Assembly (NCBI RefSeq): GCF_932526225.1
Contig: NC_064039.1
Location: forward strand, 7,129,459-7,193,458
From: Nematostella vectensis
Taxonomy: Eukaryota > Cnidaria > Anthozoa > Actiniaria > Edwardsiidae
Reading direction: 5' to 3'
Length of the DNA stretch: 64,000 nucleotides
Under the pieces are notes generated by a model. That model had not been told where the DNA came from. It saw nothing but the letters and a program-made list of their open reading frames with translations, and ran no database searches. A program made the translations under genes and the position numbers. Within the stretch, counting starts at the first letter, position 1; the number at the start of each line of letters is the position of its first letter. Positions 36,035 through 47,900 of this stretch are shown here, one piece after another.

Positions 36035-39000
36035 AATATTGGATACAACAATATTATCGGTTTAACGATACACATCTGTTCTCCAAACCGTAATTTTGAC
36101 CTCAATACAACAATATTACTGATTCTGTCTATCAAAAAAGAGAGAAAAACTCAACACCACACACATGCAGCAAGTTAACTTAACTTAAAATCATTATCGA
36201 TTTTCTTGACTTGACAGATCTTGTTAAATGCAGATTACAGTTTACAGAGAGTAACTGTACAGTCTTGCACAGAGTACAGTTACAATATTATTATTTTGTA
36301 AACTTGATAACTAACCCAACCTCGCTACAACAATATTTTCAATGGATTTTTCTTTATATCGCAAAATCGAGGACCTCTTTCTAACAATACCTCGATTTTA
36401 CATTTTCTCCCGAGGCACATTGTAAAATCCAGGTTCCACTGTCTTCCACTGTGTTCCACTGTCTTCTTCAGCATTCAGAAATTAAACCAGATACTGTATG
36501 ACAATGAATAATATATAACCCAATGATCAGGTACAAAAAGACAGTTTTGTAAAAAAATAAATAATAAAGAATGAAGGCAACAATTCAACCTCAAATACAC
36601 CTTCTCCCACTATACCCAATTTAATAGGAAACATTTTCTGTTATTATCTTTCAGTTTCTAGAGCTGAAAGCAAGTGTTTTTAAAAGATCTGAGAAAAACA
36701 ACCTTTTCCAGATGGCATGTAGTGGTGAGTGTATTCAAGATAGATCATGGCTTTACAGTAGCAGTCTGTGTGTGCTGAGCTGGGGTAAGCCTCTATCATT
36801 GCTTTTCCTCACGCCCCCACTTGCTGCAACCCTTCTTCGTGATTGATAACTAACAGAAACTTCATTACTAGAAGGATTTTGGATAATGACATATCCCTTT
36901 ATTATTGTTTACATATGAAAAACACAAAAATAAAAATGTACCATGAAAATAACCATATCTACCATATTTTTATAGCAATTAACGTGGTTATTTACTTAAT
37001 TTTTTTTCTAGATATAAGGGAGCGGTTCCATTATCTTATATTGGTTACTATTGTTGCTCTGAGGAATTTAACAGAGTTCAATTGGAACATGGGTAAGTTT
37101 CTTTACATGCCTAATAAAATATAATGTAAAAAGAACCTTGATTTAGCAAACTCTGCCAGCTAAGGAAGAAATTATAGCTGGCTGAATTATGGCTTGTAAA
37201 TACTAGAGACTTCACTCCACATTCTCAGGCTCCAATTCCTACCAAAGTAGCAGACGAATCCCTTTTACACACCACCCTTACATCATACATTCTGACCATT
37301 CCTTGTTTCTTCCTTCCAGACCACCTTTACATCATCATGCCATATCTTCTGGCTACTTTATCCTCAGAATATTTTGTTGATTGGGTCAAGCATGCTTTCA
37401 TCACCAAGTTCAATGATATTCCAGCTGAGGTAAGTAGTATAGCAGGGACCAAATAGTCCTTTTTTGTCACCGCATGGAGGTCTTTTTGGCAGAGTTTCTG
37501 TTATTATCATTTATGTATTTGTTGTTATTTAACAATAGTGGTGGTAGAGGATTAAGTAAAGTGAACCTTTTCTTTTGAAAGAAACCAACGCTGTGAGAAT
37601 TCACAGTCCCCTCTCAAGGGGAAAACCTGTTGGCAAACTACACTTTCATGTATTTTGTATTCTGTGTTCATGGATTGAATAATATCTTCAGGTCTACAGA
37701 GAATACAGATCACGTCTTGCACAGGATGCTACCTCAAGTCGCGAGAAAAATGTGAGTTTTCTATTTTCCATGATTATCCTACAAGTGCCTGACACAGCAA
37801 TAGCCAGGCTTGGGTGCGGTTATCGAGCTATGCTCAGACATTTTTTTATAGATAATATCAAAGACAGACTATTAGATCTTTTAAAGGTGTATGGTTATTT
37901 TTTAAGAAATGAAATCCCACACTTGAATGCAGGATTCGAAAATACTATTTATAAGAACTATGCCGGAAAAAATATGACAGTCACCCCTAAGGGGATTTCA
38001 AATTAGTTCGAATTGGTAGACGAGTCAATATTGCGATGGGAAGACCAAGGCATATGGGAGTACGCTTTAACATTTCACCTCTAGTTATCGGGGTGAGTAT
38101 TACATTACATGGAGGAAAAAAAAACATGGAGTTATCGAAGGTTCGAGTTTACATGTGTAACTTTCCAAGCTATCCTCGTTGTCCGGTCACAGGGCAGAGT
38201 GTCGTTGAGAAGTCCGCAAGGCTAGGGTGGGAGGTCCACCACAGCCACATATCCCATCTCCTATTACTAAGCACCGTGCTTATGGCCTGTGTTCTTACTA
38301 AGCACCGTGCTTATGGCCTGTGTTCTTACTAAGCACCGTGCTTATGGCCTGTGTTCTTACTAAGCACCGTGCTTATGGCGTGTGTTCTTACTTAGCACCG
38401 TGCTTATGGCCTGTGTTCTTACTAAGCACCGTGCTTATGGCCTGTGTTCTTAGTTAGCACCGTGCTTATGGCCTGTGTTCTTACTAAGCACCGTGCTTAT
38501 GGCCTGTGTTCTTACTAAGAACCGTGCTTATGGCCTGTGTTCTTACTAAGCACCGTGCTTATGGCCTGTGTTCTTACTTAGCACCGTGCTTATGGCGTGT
38601 GTTCTTACTTAGCACCGTGCTTATGGCGTGTGTTCTTACTAAGCACCGTGCTTATGGCCTGTGTTCTTACTAAGAACCGTGCTTATGGCCTGTGTTCTTA
38701 CTAAGCACCGTGCTTATGGCCTGTGTTCTTACTAAGCACCGTGCTTATGGCCTGTGTTCTTACTTAGCACCGTGCTTATGGCCTGTGTTCTTACTAAGCA
38801 CCGTGCTCATGGCCTGTGTTCTTACTTAGCACCGTGCTCATGGCCTGTGTTCTTACTTAGCACCGTGCTTATGGCCTGTGTTCTTACTAAGCACCGTGCT
38901 TATGGCCTGTGTTCTTACTAAGCACCGTGCTTATGGCCTGTGTTCTTACTAAGCACCGTGCTTATGGCCTGTGTTCTTACTTAGCACCGTGCTTATGGCC

Positions 39001-41790
39001 TGTGTTCTGGAGATGGGTCTACCTGCACTGTGATCGGACGTATAGACCAGATCAACAAATTCTATACATATAGATACCAGTGATTTACATTTATCTATAA
39101 TTCGCGTTTATTCGTCATTTTGTAAAGATGTCGCTGATGACCTTGTAATTCAGGCTTAGCCTGCGACAAGGTCTAATAAACATTGATTTATGAAGCAAAA
39201 TAAAGGGAAATGGATTTGGTTCGATTTATCAGAAGTTAATTGTAGTTGAATTTGCAGACTAAACACGAAACCTAACACGAACCTATCTGGATGAACACAT
39301 TTTTCCGAAATATAACATAGCTTACTTAATTAAAATGATAAATATACCTAAATATAGTCTCTAAAAGCACTCTTTAGAGTGCACAAATAAAAGCGTCATC
39401 CATCACAGTCGAAGTGGTAAAAACGAACATCAATATTTTTACTGCTTCCTTTTATCCTTTATATTATATTAAGAATCCGGTGCAACTTGTACAAAAGTAG
39501 CCCCATGTATAATCCCAGAACCATTAGCGCATTTAGTTTTTTTTTAAGGGATTATGATGGTTTTAGGAGGGTCATTTTTGTACAAATCCGTTTACAGGGA
39601 GATCTTATTACTGCAACATAATCTTCACTGATAGACCCGTAGTCGGCCACAACAAGCACATAAAGCAGCAGGTTTTGTAACCAAATTCAATCGAAAATGT
39701 CGCAATTATCAGCCCTAAATCAGCAGTTTGAATAAATCACGGGAATTAGGATACTTTGTCAGCGATTTCTTAATAAAATAAACAAATGAATCCCCAATTT
39801 GTGGTGAATATTGAACTTAGCGAATAAAATATTTCTCACCTTTAACAGAAATGTCGTATTTAGGTTATATTCTATTTTATATAACAAAATAAGGTTCGGA
39901 GAGGGCTCGAGCTTGTCACGAACACTAAAGAGGCTATGGTTACACAGTACCGTTCAAATGTTTCAATGAATGAAAACAACGATCGCTAAAGTTTTTAGAC
40001 AAGAGAAATAGAAATATTACAAGAGGTAAATAAAACATGATTTCGGTAACTCGGAAGGCAGGAGACATTTCGGATAAAGGTTAGAAATATTTTATTCGCT
40101 TATTTCAATATTCACCACAAATCGGAGATTTATTTTTGTTTATTTTATTAAGAAATCGCTGACTAATTTCCGTGAATAAATACCTTCTCAGGCTTGGCCT
40201 TCTATACTAGGTAGGGCCGTATCAGGGCTTCAGGAGGCAGGCAAAATCATGTCATACAACATAGATTATACAAACTTATATTTTATCAATTTTATAGCAC
40301 CCGTTTCATAAAATTGTAAAATAGGCGAAAATTGACCCCCCCCCTCCCTTACCGGCCTTAAAGGGCGCTACGGCATTGGCTTTTTATCGTCATTTTCTTG
40401 TGGCGAAATAAATGAATAAATGATGCCATTTTTATGAAAATTTCTAGGTTTATTCATCATGGTGTTGCTGTCTTTTTTTTTCTAGGCCCACTCGGACCAT
40501 TTCGACTTGGTGTCGCGTAGGATGGGTTTTATTCCACTACCTCTCGGTGCACTGGTAAGGCATAATGGGGGTCCTGTGGATTTTGAGCACGAAAACGAGG
40601 CTTAGCCAGGTCGGCGTTTGTCTTTAACTGTTTTTTTTTTTAATTTACGAATTTACCTCAGCGGTTTGCAGTGTACTAATCGTAATAAGCTTTTCTTTCG
40701 CTAACGCTGGAAATGCTTACTCCTTTTTTTGCAGCCTGCAGCCTTGCCTTTTTTCAAATATTATACTTTATTTACAGTTCCTTTGTGACACCTTTTAGTG
40801 TAAATGGAACAAAGAAAACATCAAGTACAGCAAAACCGGCGGTGAAACTTTACCAAGGGTTGACTACTACTTTGAAAATGCGTTTATTTTGGCTTGTTTC
40901 CATTCTTCAGATAATCCGCGTCGTCAAACACTCTATCCACATCCACGGAGTCGGAGGAGTCGCACTAGCCATGTCAACATACTTCTTGTAAGCATTTATG
41001 TCTAGGGGTGCCTTCTAGGGGTACCTGCACGCAGTAAAATCCCCACAAAGAGATGATATCTTGGGAGGGGGAGGGAGCCATATATAACACATATGGCGAG
41101 AGATGAATTCGTGGATGTTATTTCCATACACTTATTATGAGATTTTAGTTCGAACGATATGAGGGGCGCCTATGTTATATGCCTTTTTCAATTAGGGTTG
41201 CACTCAAGAGTTCGTTAATCGTAACCTGCATTGGATCATGGGTAGCAAAAACCATAACAAACAAGAATGAAACAGATTGCTAAACCTGGATTTAGCTTTG
41301 CTTTATTTAAGCTTATTTGTTTGTTTATTTGATACCCATGTAGCACTGTAGGTTAGGACACATGCATTCTCCGAGTGTAATCTTTTAAAATAGGTGTATA
41401 CCCTACTTGGAGACCAAACTTCCAATTACAGTGTTGTATTTTTCTAAAGTCTGTTTTGATTTATTTAATGGTAAATCTCGTTTTTGCCTTTTCAGTCTTC
41501 TTTCTCTCAAGATCCTGAACAGTATCGTCTTACTGGGAAAGGCGGCCACTTACGCGACAGAGTTCCCCGCAGAAGACCCCCCTAAGTCCGGACCAGTTCC
41601 ACCGATCCCAAACCCTAGAAGTACCCAGGCCCCGCAATCCAGCGTAGCTTCTTCCCAACATGCACCAGGGTCCCAGCCAGACCAACAAGGCGGCGGCAAA
41701 AGCCAAAATGGCGGCAACGGGAACCGAACAAAAACACTGGCTGAGATCGACCGGTACACCCTGTGTAGCAAGGAAATCGTAATATTTTAA
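30088..41790 (+). CDS. TAPT1: TAPT1, transmembrane anterior-posterior transformation protein 1
   Basis: 673-aa ortholog of TAPT1 (Tapt1/DUF747 family; human about 567 aa), a polytopic membrane protein linked to the secretory pathway, centrosome and cilium formation. Fourteen exons: 30088-30703, 30976-31106, 31239-31357, 31490-31533, 31825-31940, 32193-32328, 32623-32720, 36655-36724, 37012-37092, 37320-37429, 37692-37751, 40486-40554, 40911-40987, 41496-41790. Phases chain to 2022 nt. Exon 1 is an acidic, divergent N-terminus; its donor (AGAG|GTCTTT) is weak and the least certain junction. Conserved core: YFVDEVCRGYVLE, KIPREVEK, YHIVRGQSVIKLYVIYNMLE, ADRLFSSFGQDILDALFWTA, NVAVNSHNKALL, VKHAFITKFNDIPAE, RRMGFIPLPLG, LSLKILNSIVLLGKAATY, ending TLAEIDRYTLC. 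Intron 7 (3.9 kb) and intron 11 (2.7 kb) are swollen by transposons and repeats. Confidence 0.96.
33060..35755 (+). mobile_element. Decayed non-LTR retrotransposon (LINE) in TAPT1 intron 7
   Basis: Fragments in plus-strand frames: LLNARSLN and STVYRPPDGTP with LLLGDFYYPNITW (endonuclease; 33560-34180), then directly RT pieces (LQGRSTVTQ-like, FLDLAKAFDSVSHQRLLWKL, INDLPMVAENP) at 34180-34660, then the 3' part (FVRPHVGYASEIWAP, PQLWNNLS) to the stop at 35459. The joining segment between endonuclease and RT is deleted, the RT active site reads FADY rather than FADD, and several frameshifts are present. Dead copy of the CR1/Jockey type, different from the LINE at 12-15 kb. It ends in an AAAT-rich tail near 35735-35755. 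Confidence 0.88.
35820..36122. repeat. Two-copy tandem duplication of about 135 bp behind the LINE
   Basis: TTTGTTTTTACGGTGAAAGT, an AAAT run and then TATTGGATACAACAATATTA plus about 80 bp occur twice in succession (35826-35955 and 35962-36118). The AAAT run is expanded in the second copy. Confidence 0.8.
38266..39008. repeat. 31-bp tandem array, about 24 copies, in TAPT1 intron 11
   Basis: Unit CTTACTAAGCACCGTGCTTA-TGGCCTGTGTT. The variants CTTAG, TAAGAACC and GGCGTG are scattered among copies. It is not exon-derived and lies over 500 bp from either exon. Each unit carries the inverted repeat AAGCA-CCG-TGCTT. Confidence 0.93.
39731..40185. repeat. Foldback (inverted repeat) of about 115-bp arms in TAPT1 intron 11
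   Basis: 39731-39855 and 40072-40185 are reverse complements at roughly 85-90% by eye (shared blocks TCAGCGATTTCTTAATAAAA and TGTGGTGAATATTGAA), with about 215 bp between. Probably a foldback transposon. Confidence 0.75.
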
Positions 41791-42048
41791 GTCTAAAAAT
41801 TGGACTGTGATATTCTTGAGTGTAGACGTGTGAAGTTGGTGTGTGGTGACGCCATCCACACAAGACTCAATTTTAAGAAAGTTTAATTGACGTGAAAATT
41901 TGGACAGGATTATCCCACCACTAATAGCTTACATAACAGTAACTTGGGAACCATTTTTGATGTCACGCCAAGAATTAAAAAAAAACGTTTTATGCACAGT
42001 CCATTTACGGATCACGAATCGAGAATATCATCGGAAATATTGAGATAT

Positions 42049-42054
42049 AATAAA
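42049..42054 (+). terminator. Candidate TAPT1 polyadenylation signal AATAAA
   Basis: The first AATAAA downstream of the TAPT1 stop, 259 nt after it, in an AT-rich context. Confidence 0.5.
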
Positions 42055-44945
42055 ATATTAATTTCTTTATCATGGGCACTAAAAGTCCTAATGCTGTCGA
42101 GTCTGTAAGTTTTTTAAATACCGTTGTAGGCCTGTGACCTTGAGTTGTTTGTAAGAGTGAGGGTTTCCTAAAAAGGTTTTTATGCCGGTAGTTTTGAGAT
42201 GCCGCTAGACCCAACGTTTCGCATGATAAGTAACAAGTAATGAGCTATAGTAATGAGTACGATTATTTCTCATTATGTTAGCGGTTATTTATTACGGGCC
42301 GCTAATTGCGCCGTTGTCTGTACTCTTCCTTAAATGATGCCGCTAACGACGAGCGAAAAGTCAAAGCTTGTGTCTAGACGGGGACTAAACGCCGAAAGCG
42401 AGCCGTGTTACGTCGGTATTTCTTAATTAAAAAGCTGCAAAGTTTGTCAGTAGTTCATTATTTAAAGCAGGAGAGTAAGTATTTTAATATTTTATCAGAA
42501 TATTATGGCGGTAGCTGATTCCATTAGGCGTGTACTGAAAGTTTTTTTTAAACACGTGTTCTCACAGTTGATTGCATCTACCGTTATTATAAACTCAATC
42601 AAATGTTGCTGTATTTTACTCATACATAGAAAATAGCGTAATTTCAAAACCCTGATATCTTATCCTATAGATATATTTTTGTGGGTTAAAGGTGTAAACA
42701 AAACACGTTTATTCGACTTAAAACAAGTGACCTAAGGAATATAATTTGATTTGATATAGAATGACAAAATTACTTGTGTGTTATAATGACGAAATAAAAT
42801 TTAAAAGACGGATTCGTGTCTGATTGATTTGATAAGGTGTAGTGAACAAAAACTCAAAAGTTTACATGCGCGCTCGCGGCAGACTCGCTATTTTCGAAGT
42901 TTACTCGGGCCTTTCGGCGATCGCTTTCCCTTCGGCACTTGAATGTTGGGGATCGCTTGTCTTTTGGCGTTTCTTCGGTGGTCGCGCGTTTCCCGGAAAA
43001 CACGCCCAATCTAGCTTTGGCTCCTTGATGATGCACTGTTACAAGTAGATATTAGAGGGGTTTTCTTATCCTAATTCCGCGAGAGCAGTTACTTTGCAAC
43101 TGCTATATCCATCAGGGGCGGATTTAGGGGTAGACCGAGTGCCCCTCCCCCCTATTTTCAGATATTTGGCTTTGAAATAACGAAAAATGAACAAATGAAC
43201 ATCTTCGAAACAAAGTGTCGTTTGTCTATGCATATCATTCCAAGTCTAATTGAACCCTCGTAAATCGCAATTCATGAGTCTAAAGTAGCGATAAATCCCC
43301 ATAAAAGAGATTTATTCTAGATTGATGAGTGCTATAGGCTAATTTTGCTAAAACACATATTTGACCATTTCCTGTATTGTCTCATTATAACACTTTTATT
43401 AAAAAGCTTTTTATACGCTCCGGAAGGACATATTTACCAAGTGAATTCGAAATTGATATTATTATTTTAAATCGTGATGGGGTTGTTTAAAAGCCAGATT
43501 TTTAGGAAACAATTAAATCGGCGTTAGCTAGTGCAAAGGAAGGCTATTTCAAGACATTCTTTAAGTCATTTATGTTATTGTCTCATTTCTACAACCATGG
43601 ATAGTTTTGTTTTTATCAATTTCATCCTAGTCACCACCATCATAATAACCACTATTATATACACCACCATCTTATGAATGACGCTTTCATCGTCATCATC
43701 AGCGGCTCCGGTGCACCTCGGATTGAATACGCGAGCCCCGCAATGTGCGCAGTGATTTGATCAATCTATTATAAAATTTATTATTTAAATCATATTTTTA
43801 CACTTCTATGAAAAAGTAACACAGGTGACCTACGCCTCAGAAGGGGAGCGGGGCGGGTCAAACCAGGCTCTCTCCACCGCGGGTTGAAGGGGCAATTAAG
43901 ATGAAGAGATGACGCTGTCTAGGCTACGTCAGAAAATATCTTGTAGAAAGTTAAGCGACATTAACAAATACTAAAAATGGTGGATGTAGTTTGGACATAG
44001 AAATTAACATGTTGTCGAGGCAAGGATTATATCAGGGCCCCCAGATGGCATATTGGATATTGATCAAGGCAAACAACTTTCATTCAAAAAACAGAAATGC
44101 CATCAGTTTTCAATAACATCAAATATAAATTGAATCCGAACCCAGGTTTAATAACTTTTGATTACTTTTGTTTAGATAACTGCGATGCTTATCGATTTTA
44201 GGACTGTTATTGCAAATTACATGTTGATCGCGTCCTCTGAAACGCTTCTTAATAATTTCAGTCTGAAAGGCGTCGGTACTTTAGTCAAGCTGCTTAAACG
44301 CAGCAGTTCGCACATGCATGTGGCTTTTGCTTACACTCCACGATATTAAACCCACCAGAAGCCATCATTTAGTGCTCGATTAACGACGGTGTTTGCTTTA
44401 ACGTTTGCTCGAGAGCGAATGGTAAATTCTCTCTGTCTCTTCCGATCTAATCGGCACGAGTTTTGAAGAATTGGACACAAGCGCCATGTCATTCCATCGC
44501 TCGGTGTCTAAAATATGCCAAGGACCGCCCTCGCGGTGACGTAGGTGCGAGGCTCATTAGATCTGCCCCTTATTTATTTCTGTTAATATTCTCTTAAAAT
44601 GTTCGCAGCGTGCAGCACGTTTACAGGCGCAAAATATGAGAAAGGAAGTCGGGTTTTTATCACTAATAACCTCTAACTGCATAGAGGCTTTGAAGTATGT
44701 GACATCTTCCTGTGTAACGTTAGTGGGTTGTTGATTCACCTGTCTCTCTACAAGCCATTCATCTACAATCGGGCGCTTTTCTCCCACTCAAAAGGACAAC
44801 TATTGAAGTGTCATACGTAGAGACAGCTATAACAGTCAAGCTTGCATCACCTGCTACACACATCTAGGCTGTCTCGGCGTGCGTCCAGGCGAATTCGACA
44901 GGGATTTAAAATTGCTGACTTTCTTGAAGTATACCTTATAACGCG
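42055..44945. other. Intergenic
   Basis: No gene is supported. GGGGCGGATTTAGGGG near 43115-43130 looks like one end of a TIR element whose partner was not found. A degenerate ATC/ACC microsatellite lies at 43630-43705. Promoter elements of the downstream receptor should lie near 44500-44945 but none is distinctive. Confidence 0.4.
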
Positions 44946-47900
44946 ATGTGGAATTCCGTAATGGTCGTTCTCGTTGCGTTCTTGACTTTGCACTCACTCT
45001 CTTTCGTATCGCAAGCGCAAAATAGATTCCAAATACCAGGTAATGTGACATTTGCGGTAACTCTTCCAGTACACGTAAAAACACCGGTGGATACATGTTC
45101 ATCGACGCTGTATTCTCACGGCTTAGGCCTTGGCTACGTCGAGACCATTGCATTCTCCGTGCGCAACATCAACAACGATCCAAGTATTCTACCCAACATC
45201 AGGCTAGGAATAGACATATGGGATTACTGCAATACAGCGAGACTGGCTGTGCAAACCGCACACGAAATCATTAGCAACAACCAGTTGTATGAGCTGGTTC
45301 ACGAGCACGGAGTCCAGACTGCAAGGGTGGGGAATGTGAGTTCGCCGGTATTGGCAGTTATTGGGACCATGGGATCATCTAGTTCCACCTTCGTATCAAG
45401 CCTACTTCAGGTGAGTGCTAATTATGACACGACAGAATGACCGGACAACTCATTCATATATTCGGCGAATTTTTTAAAAGCCATAAAAGCTTTTTAACTA
45501 TGAAACAATTAATATCTTGATGATTTTAAGAATTAATGAGTGTATAATATTTGGTAACGAATTTAATTTTTAGTAAGGAACTTTGAGAGATTAATAAATT
45601 GGTTCTCGGACTTTGTTTTTGCTATTTAGTTGCAGTTTTTCATTGTTTCTTCGCTGTATTTTTTTACTTATATTTTAGCGTTATGGTGTGCAAGCCGATT
45701 GTGTGTTCTAGCGCATCTAGTCCTATCGTTGCTATGTAATTACAAAAAAATGCCTTAACTAATGCTTGAAGTAATGGCAGCTTTGAAAAAAAACGCTTTG
45801 CTTTTATTTGTAAAATACTTTATAATGCAAACAACAATTAAAATGGAAAGGATTAAAGCGTGTGGCGCTAAGATGGACGATATAAATTGTCAAACTTGTA
45901 TTGAGAACTGGTGTTTGACACATGCTGTCATTTGAAAAATAAAGGTGTTTTAGCCGCTAGGTTTTTAATGAGTAAGACTAAATAATTTATGAAGATTAAT
46001 AACACACAGTGAAAATAGCGTCTCTGAGAAAAAGGAAATAACACACAAATTGTAAGATGTTTTTTTGACACTCGCAATCTGAATAGAATCCAGTTATATC
46101 TTTAAGATCCAAACATGCGATATCACATATTTTTTATTATTATTTTTGGGGTGGTGGAAATATAAACATGCCAATCCTCTACTGTAAAACCTCCAGCAAC
46201 ACCAACCCGAATGATAACTCGAACTTCCTTTTTTTCCTAAATGTTTTATCTTCAATTTATACCCTGTTAACACAGACATTCTAAAAAAACGAATTTAATC
46301 ATGATTTGCTGCACTCATTTAAAGACTATTTCGCAACACTAATCCAAATAACATATTTAGTTATACATTTGCCATTTTTCAAATCGATCAAACATTTCTG
46401 ATCCCGATAATTGGAACTCCCGGTAACTCGACCCGAAGAGGGACTTTTCATCTCTGAGTATACTATATGGCGGAGCTTCAAGATCCTAAATCTAGTTTTG
46501 AGTATGGCGTGAAGGGGTTTGAAGAAATGAAATTATCTGTTATCTGGTGATCTATACTGATAAAAAAAAAAGATGAAAAAGGGAGCCATTGTTGATTCAC
46601 TATATGAAGGTTTAAAAAATACTTTGAAAAATAGTCAACAAAACGGCACTGTACAGGCTGACCATTTACAACAGGGAATGTTGGTCTTAGCGTGTCAATT
46701 GATACATATTGTGTCCTAGTACTTCCCCTAATTGCCCTTAGCCCCATCCTTTCAAAATGTTTCCACTTTTTAACTTCCTCTTAATGTGGTAAAGGTTTAG
46801 TTGAAAGATTATCTGTCTACGTTCTCGTACATTCGTTCTCTTTCTGATCTCATCTGACAGCCATAAAAGTTGGGCTATACGCAATATACCTTTAGAACAA
46901 TGGGGAGTCGGTGTGGGGGGTGTCTTGGACCGGTTTCCCCGGCAAGAATGGTTTCCCAATCAGGCCTTATACACCTTTTTCAAACAAGGTTGCAGTGCAG
47001 TAAAGTGCAGTGCAGTGGAAGGGAGAATCCATGTGTCGTAGCCCGAAGTGGTTCATGGGTAACGCATAAATGCCTGACCTGAAACCATGTGAATGTTCAC
47101 ATACAGGCACAAGAATGTTACTGCTTTCCAGACCTGTATATGTTTTCATTTGCGTTTGTTTCGTAATTTATTAGGTACCCATGGAGCATTGCGGGTTACG
47201 AAACAAGGATTCTCCGATTGTAACTTCATTAGAAATAGGTGTATTTTTGGTTTCTTGGCCTAACAATGGAAGGTCCCGGTTCCCGTTTTCTTGGACCTTG
47301 CTTGTAACGGGTGAATTTACGACAACATTCATTCAAACATAAGCTAATAGAAATTAATTTCAAAATTATACGCCTATTTGAAATAGGGTCACACGATAGA
47401 ATCGTAGCTCGAGTGCAACCTTATATTTGAAATAGCTGTTGTGTACGGCTCATGCGTAATCAAACGTCGTGTTATCCATGAGCCGCATTCAATGCAAATG
47501 CATGCAAATAAATCGAGATTATTGTTTCATATTCATTTGTATGTATTTGCATTGAATACGGCTCATGGATAATACGACGTTTGAACTTAGCCTAAATCTA
47601 AGGTATTTTGGAAATTTTATCATCTGGTGTGTTTGCCGCTAGGAATACCACGCTACGTTTTACTACCTCCAAGAGACCCAAGGAAATGAGTTTTAGTCGG
47701 AACCTTGTGGTTTTTATACGGCGATCCCCAGAGGATTGATGTTATCTGCTGATTACCGGCCACACAGTATTATTTTCCCACACGCTTCTGTTTCAATTCA
47801 AGTTAAAAGTGCCTCCGTCAGCCGCCATTTCGTCATCCTAGCAAAGTACAAAGTATGAGAAAGCATCCATTTCCCGCCTTTTCCATCCGCTGATTTGCGG

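Larger units (their letters stand above)
32905..36445. mobile_element. Pogo/Tigger-like DNA transposon remnant in TAPT1 intron 7, split by a LINE
   Basis: The left end reads GGAACCTGGATTTTACAAT and the right end is its reverse complement near 36417-36441, preceded in complement by CAGT, reminiscent of pogo/Tigger ends. Sub-terminal copies of CGATTTTACGAT and TTTAACGATA occur inside both ends. No transposase was seen; the interior is mostly the LINE at 33060-35755. Confidence 0.6.

Noticed and set aside
42842..43048. 68-aa frame (MNKNSKVYMRARGRLAIF...) downstream of TAPT1
   Set aside because: Short, open on the opposite strand as well, no homology recognised, no signals around it.
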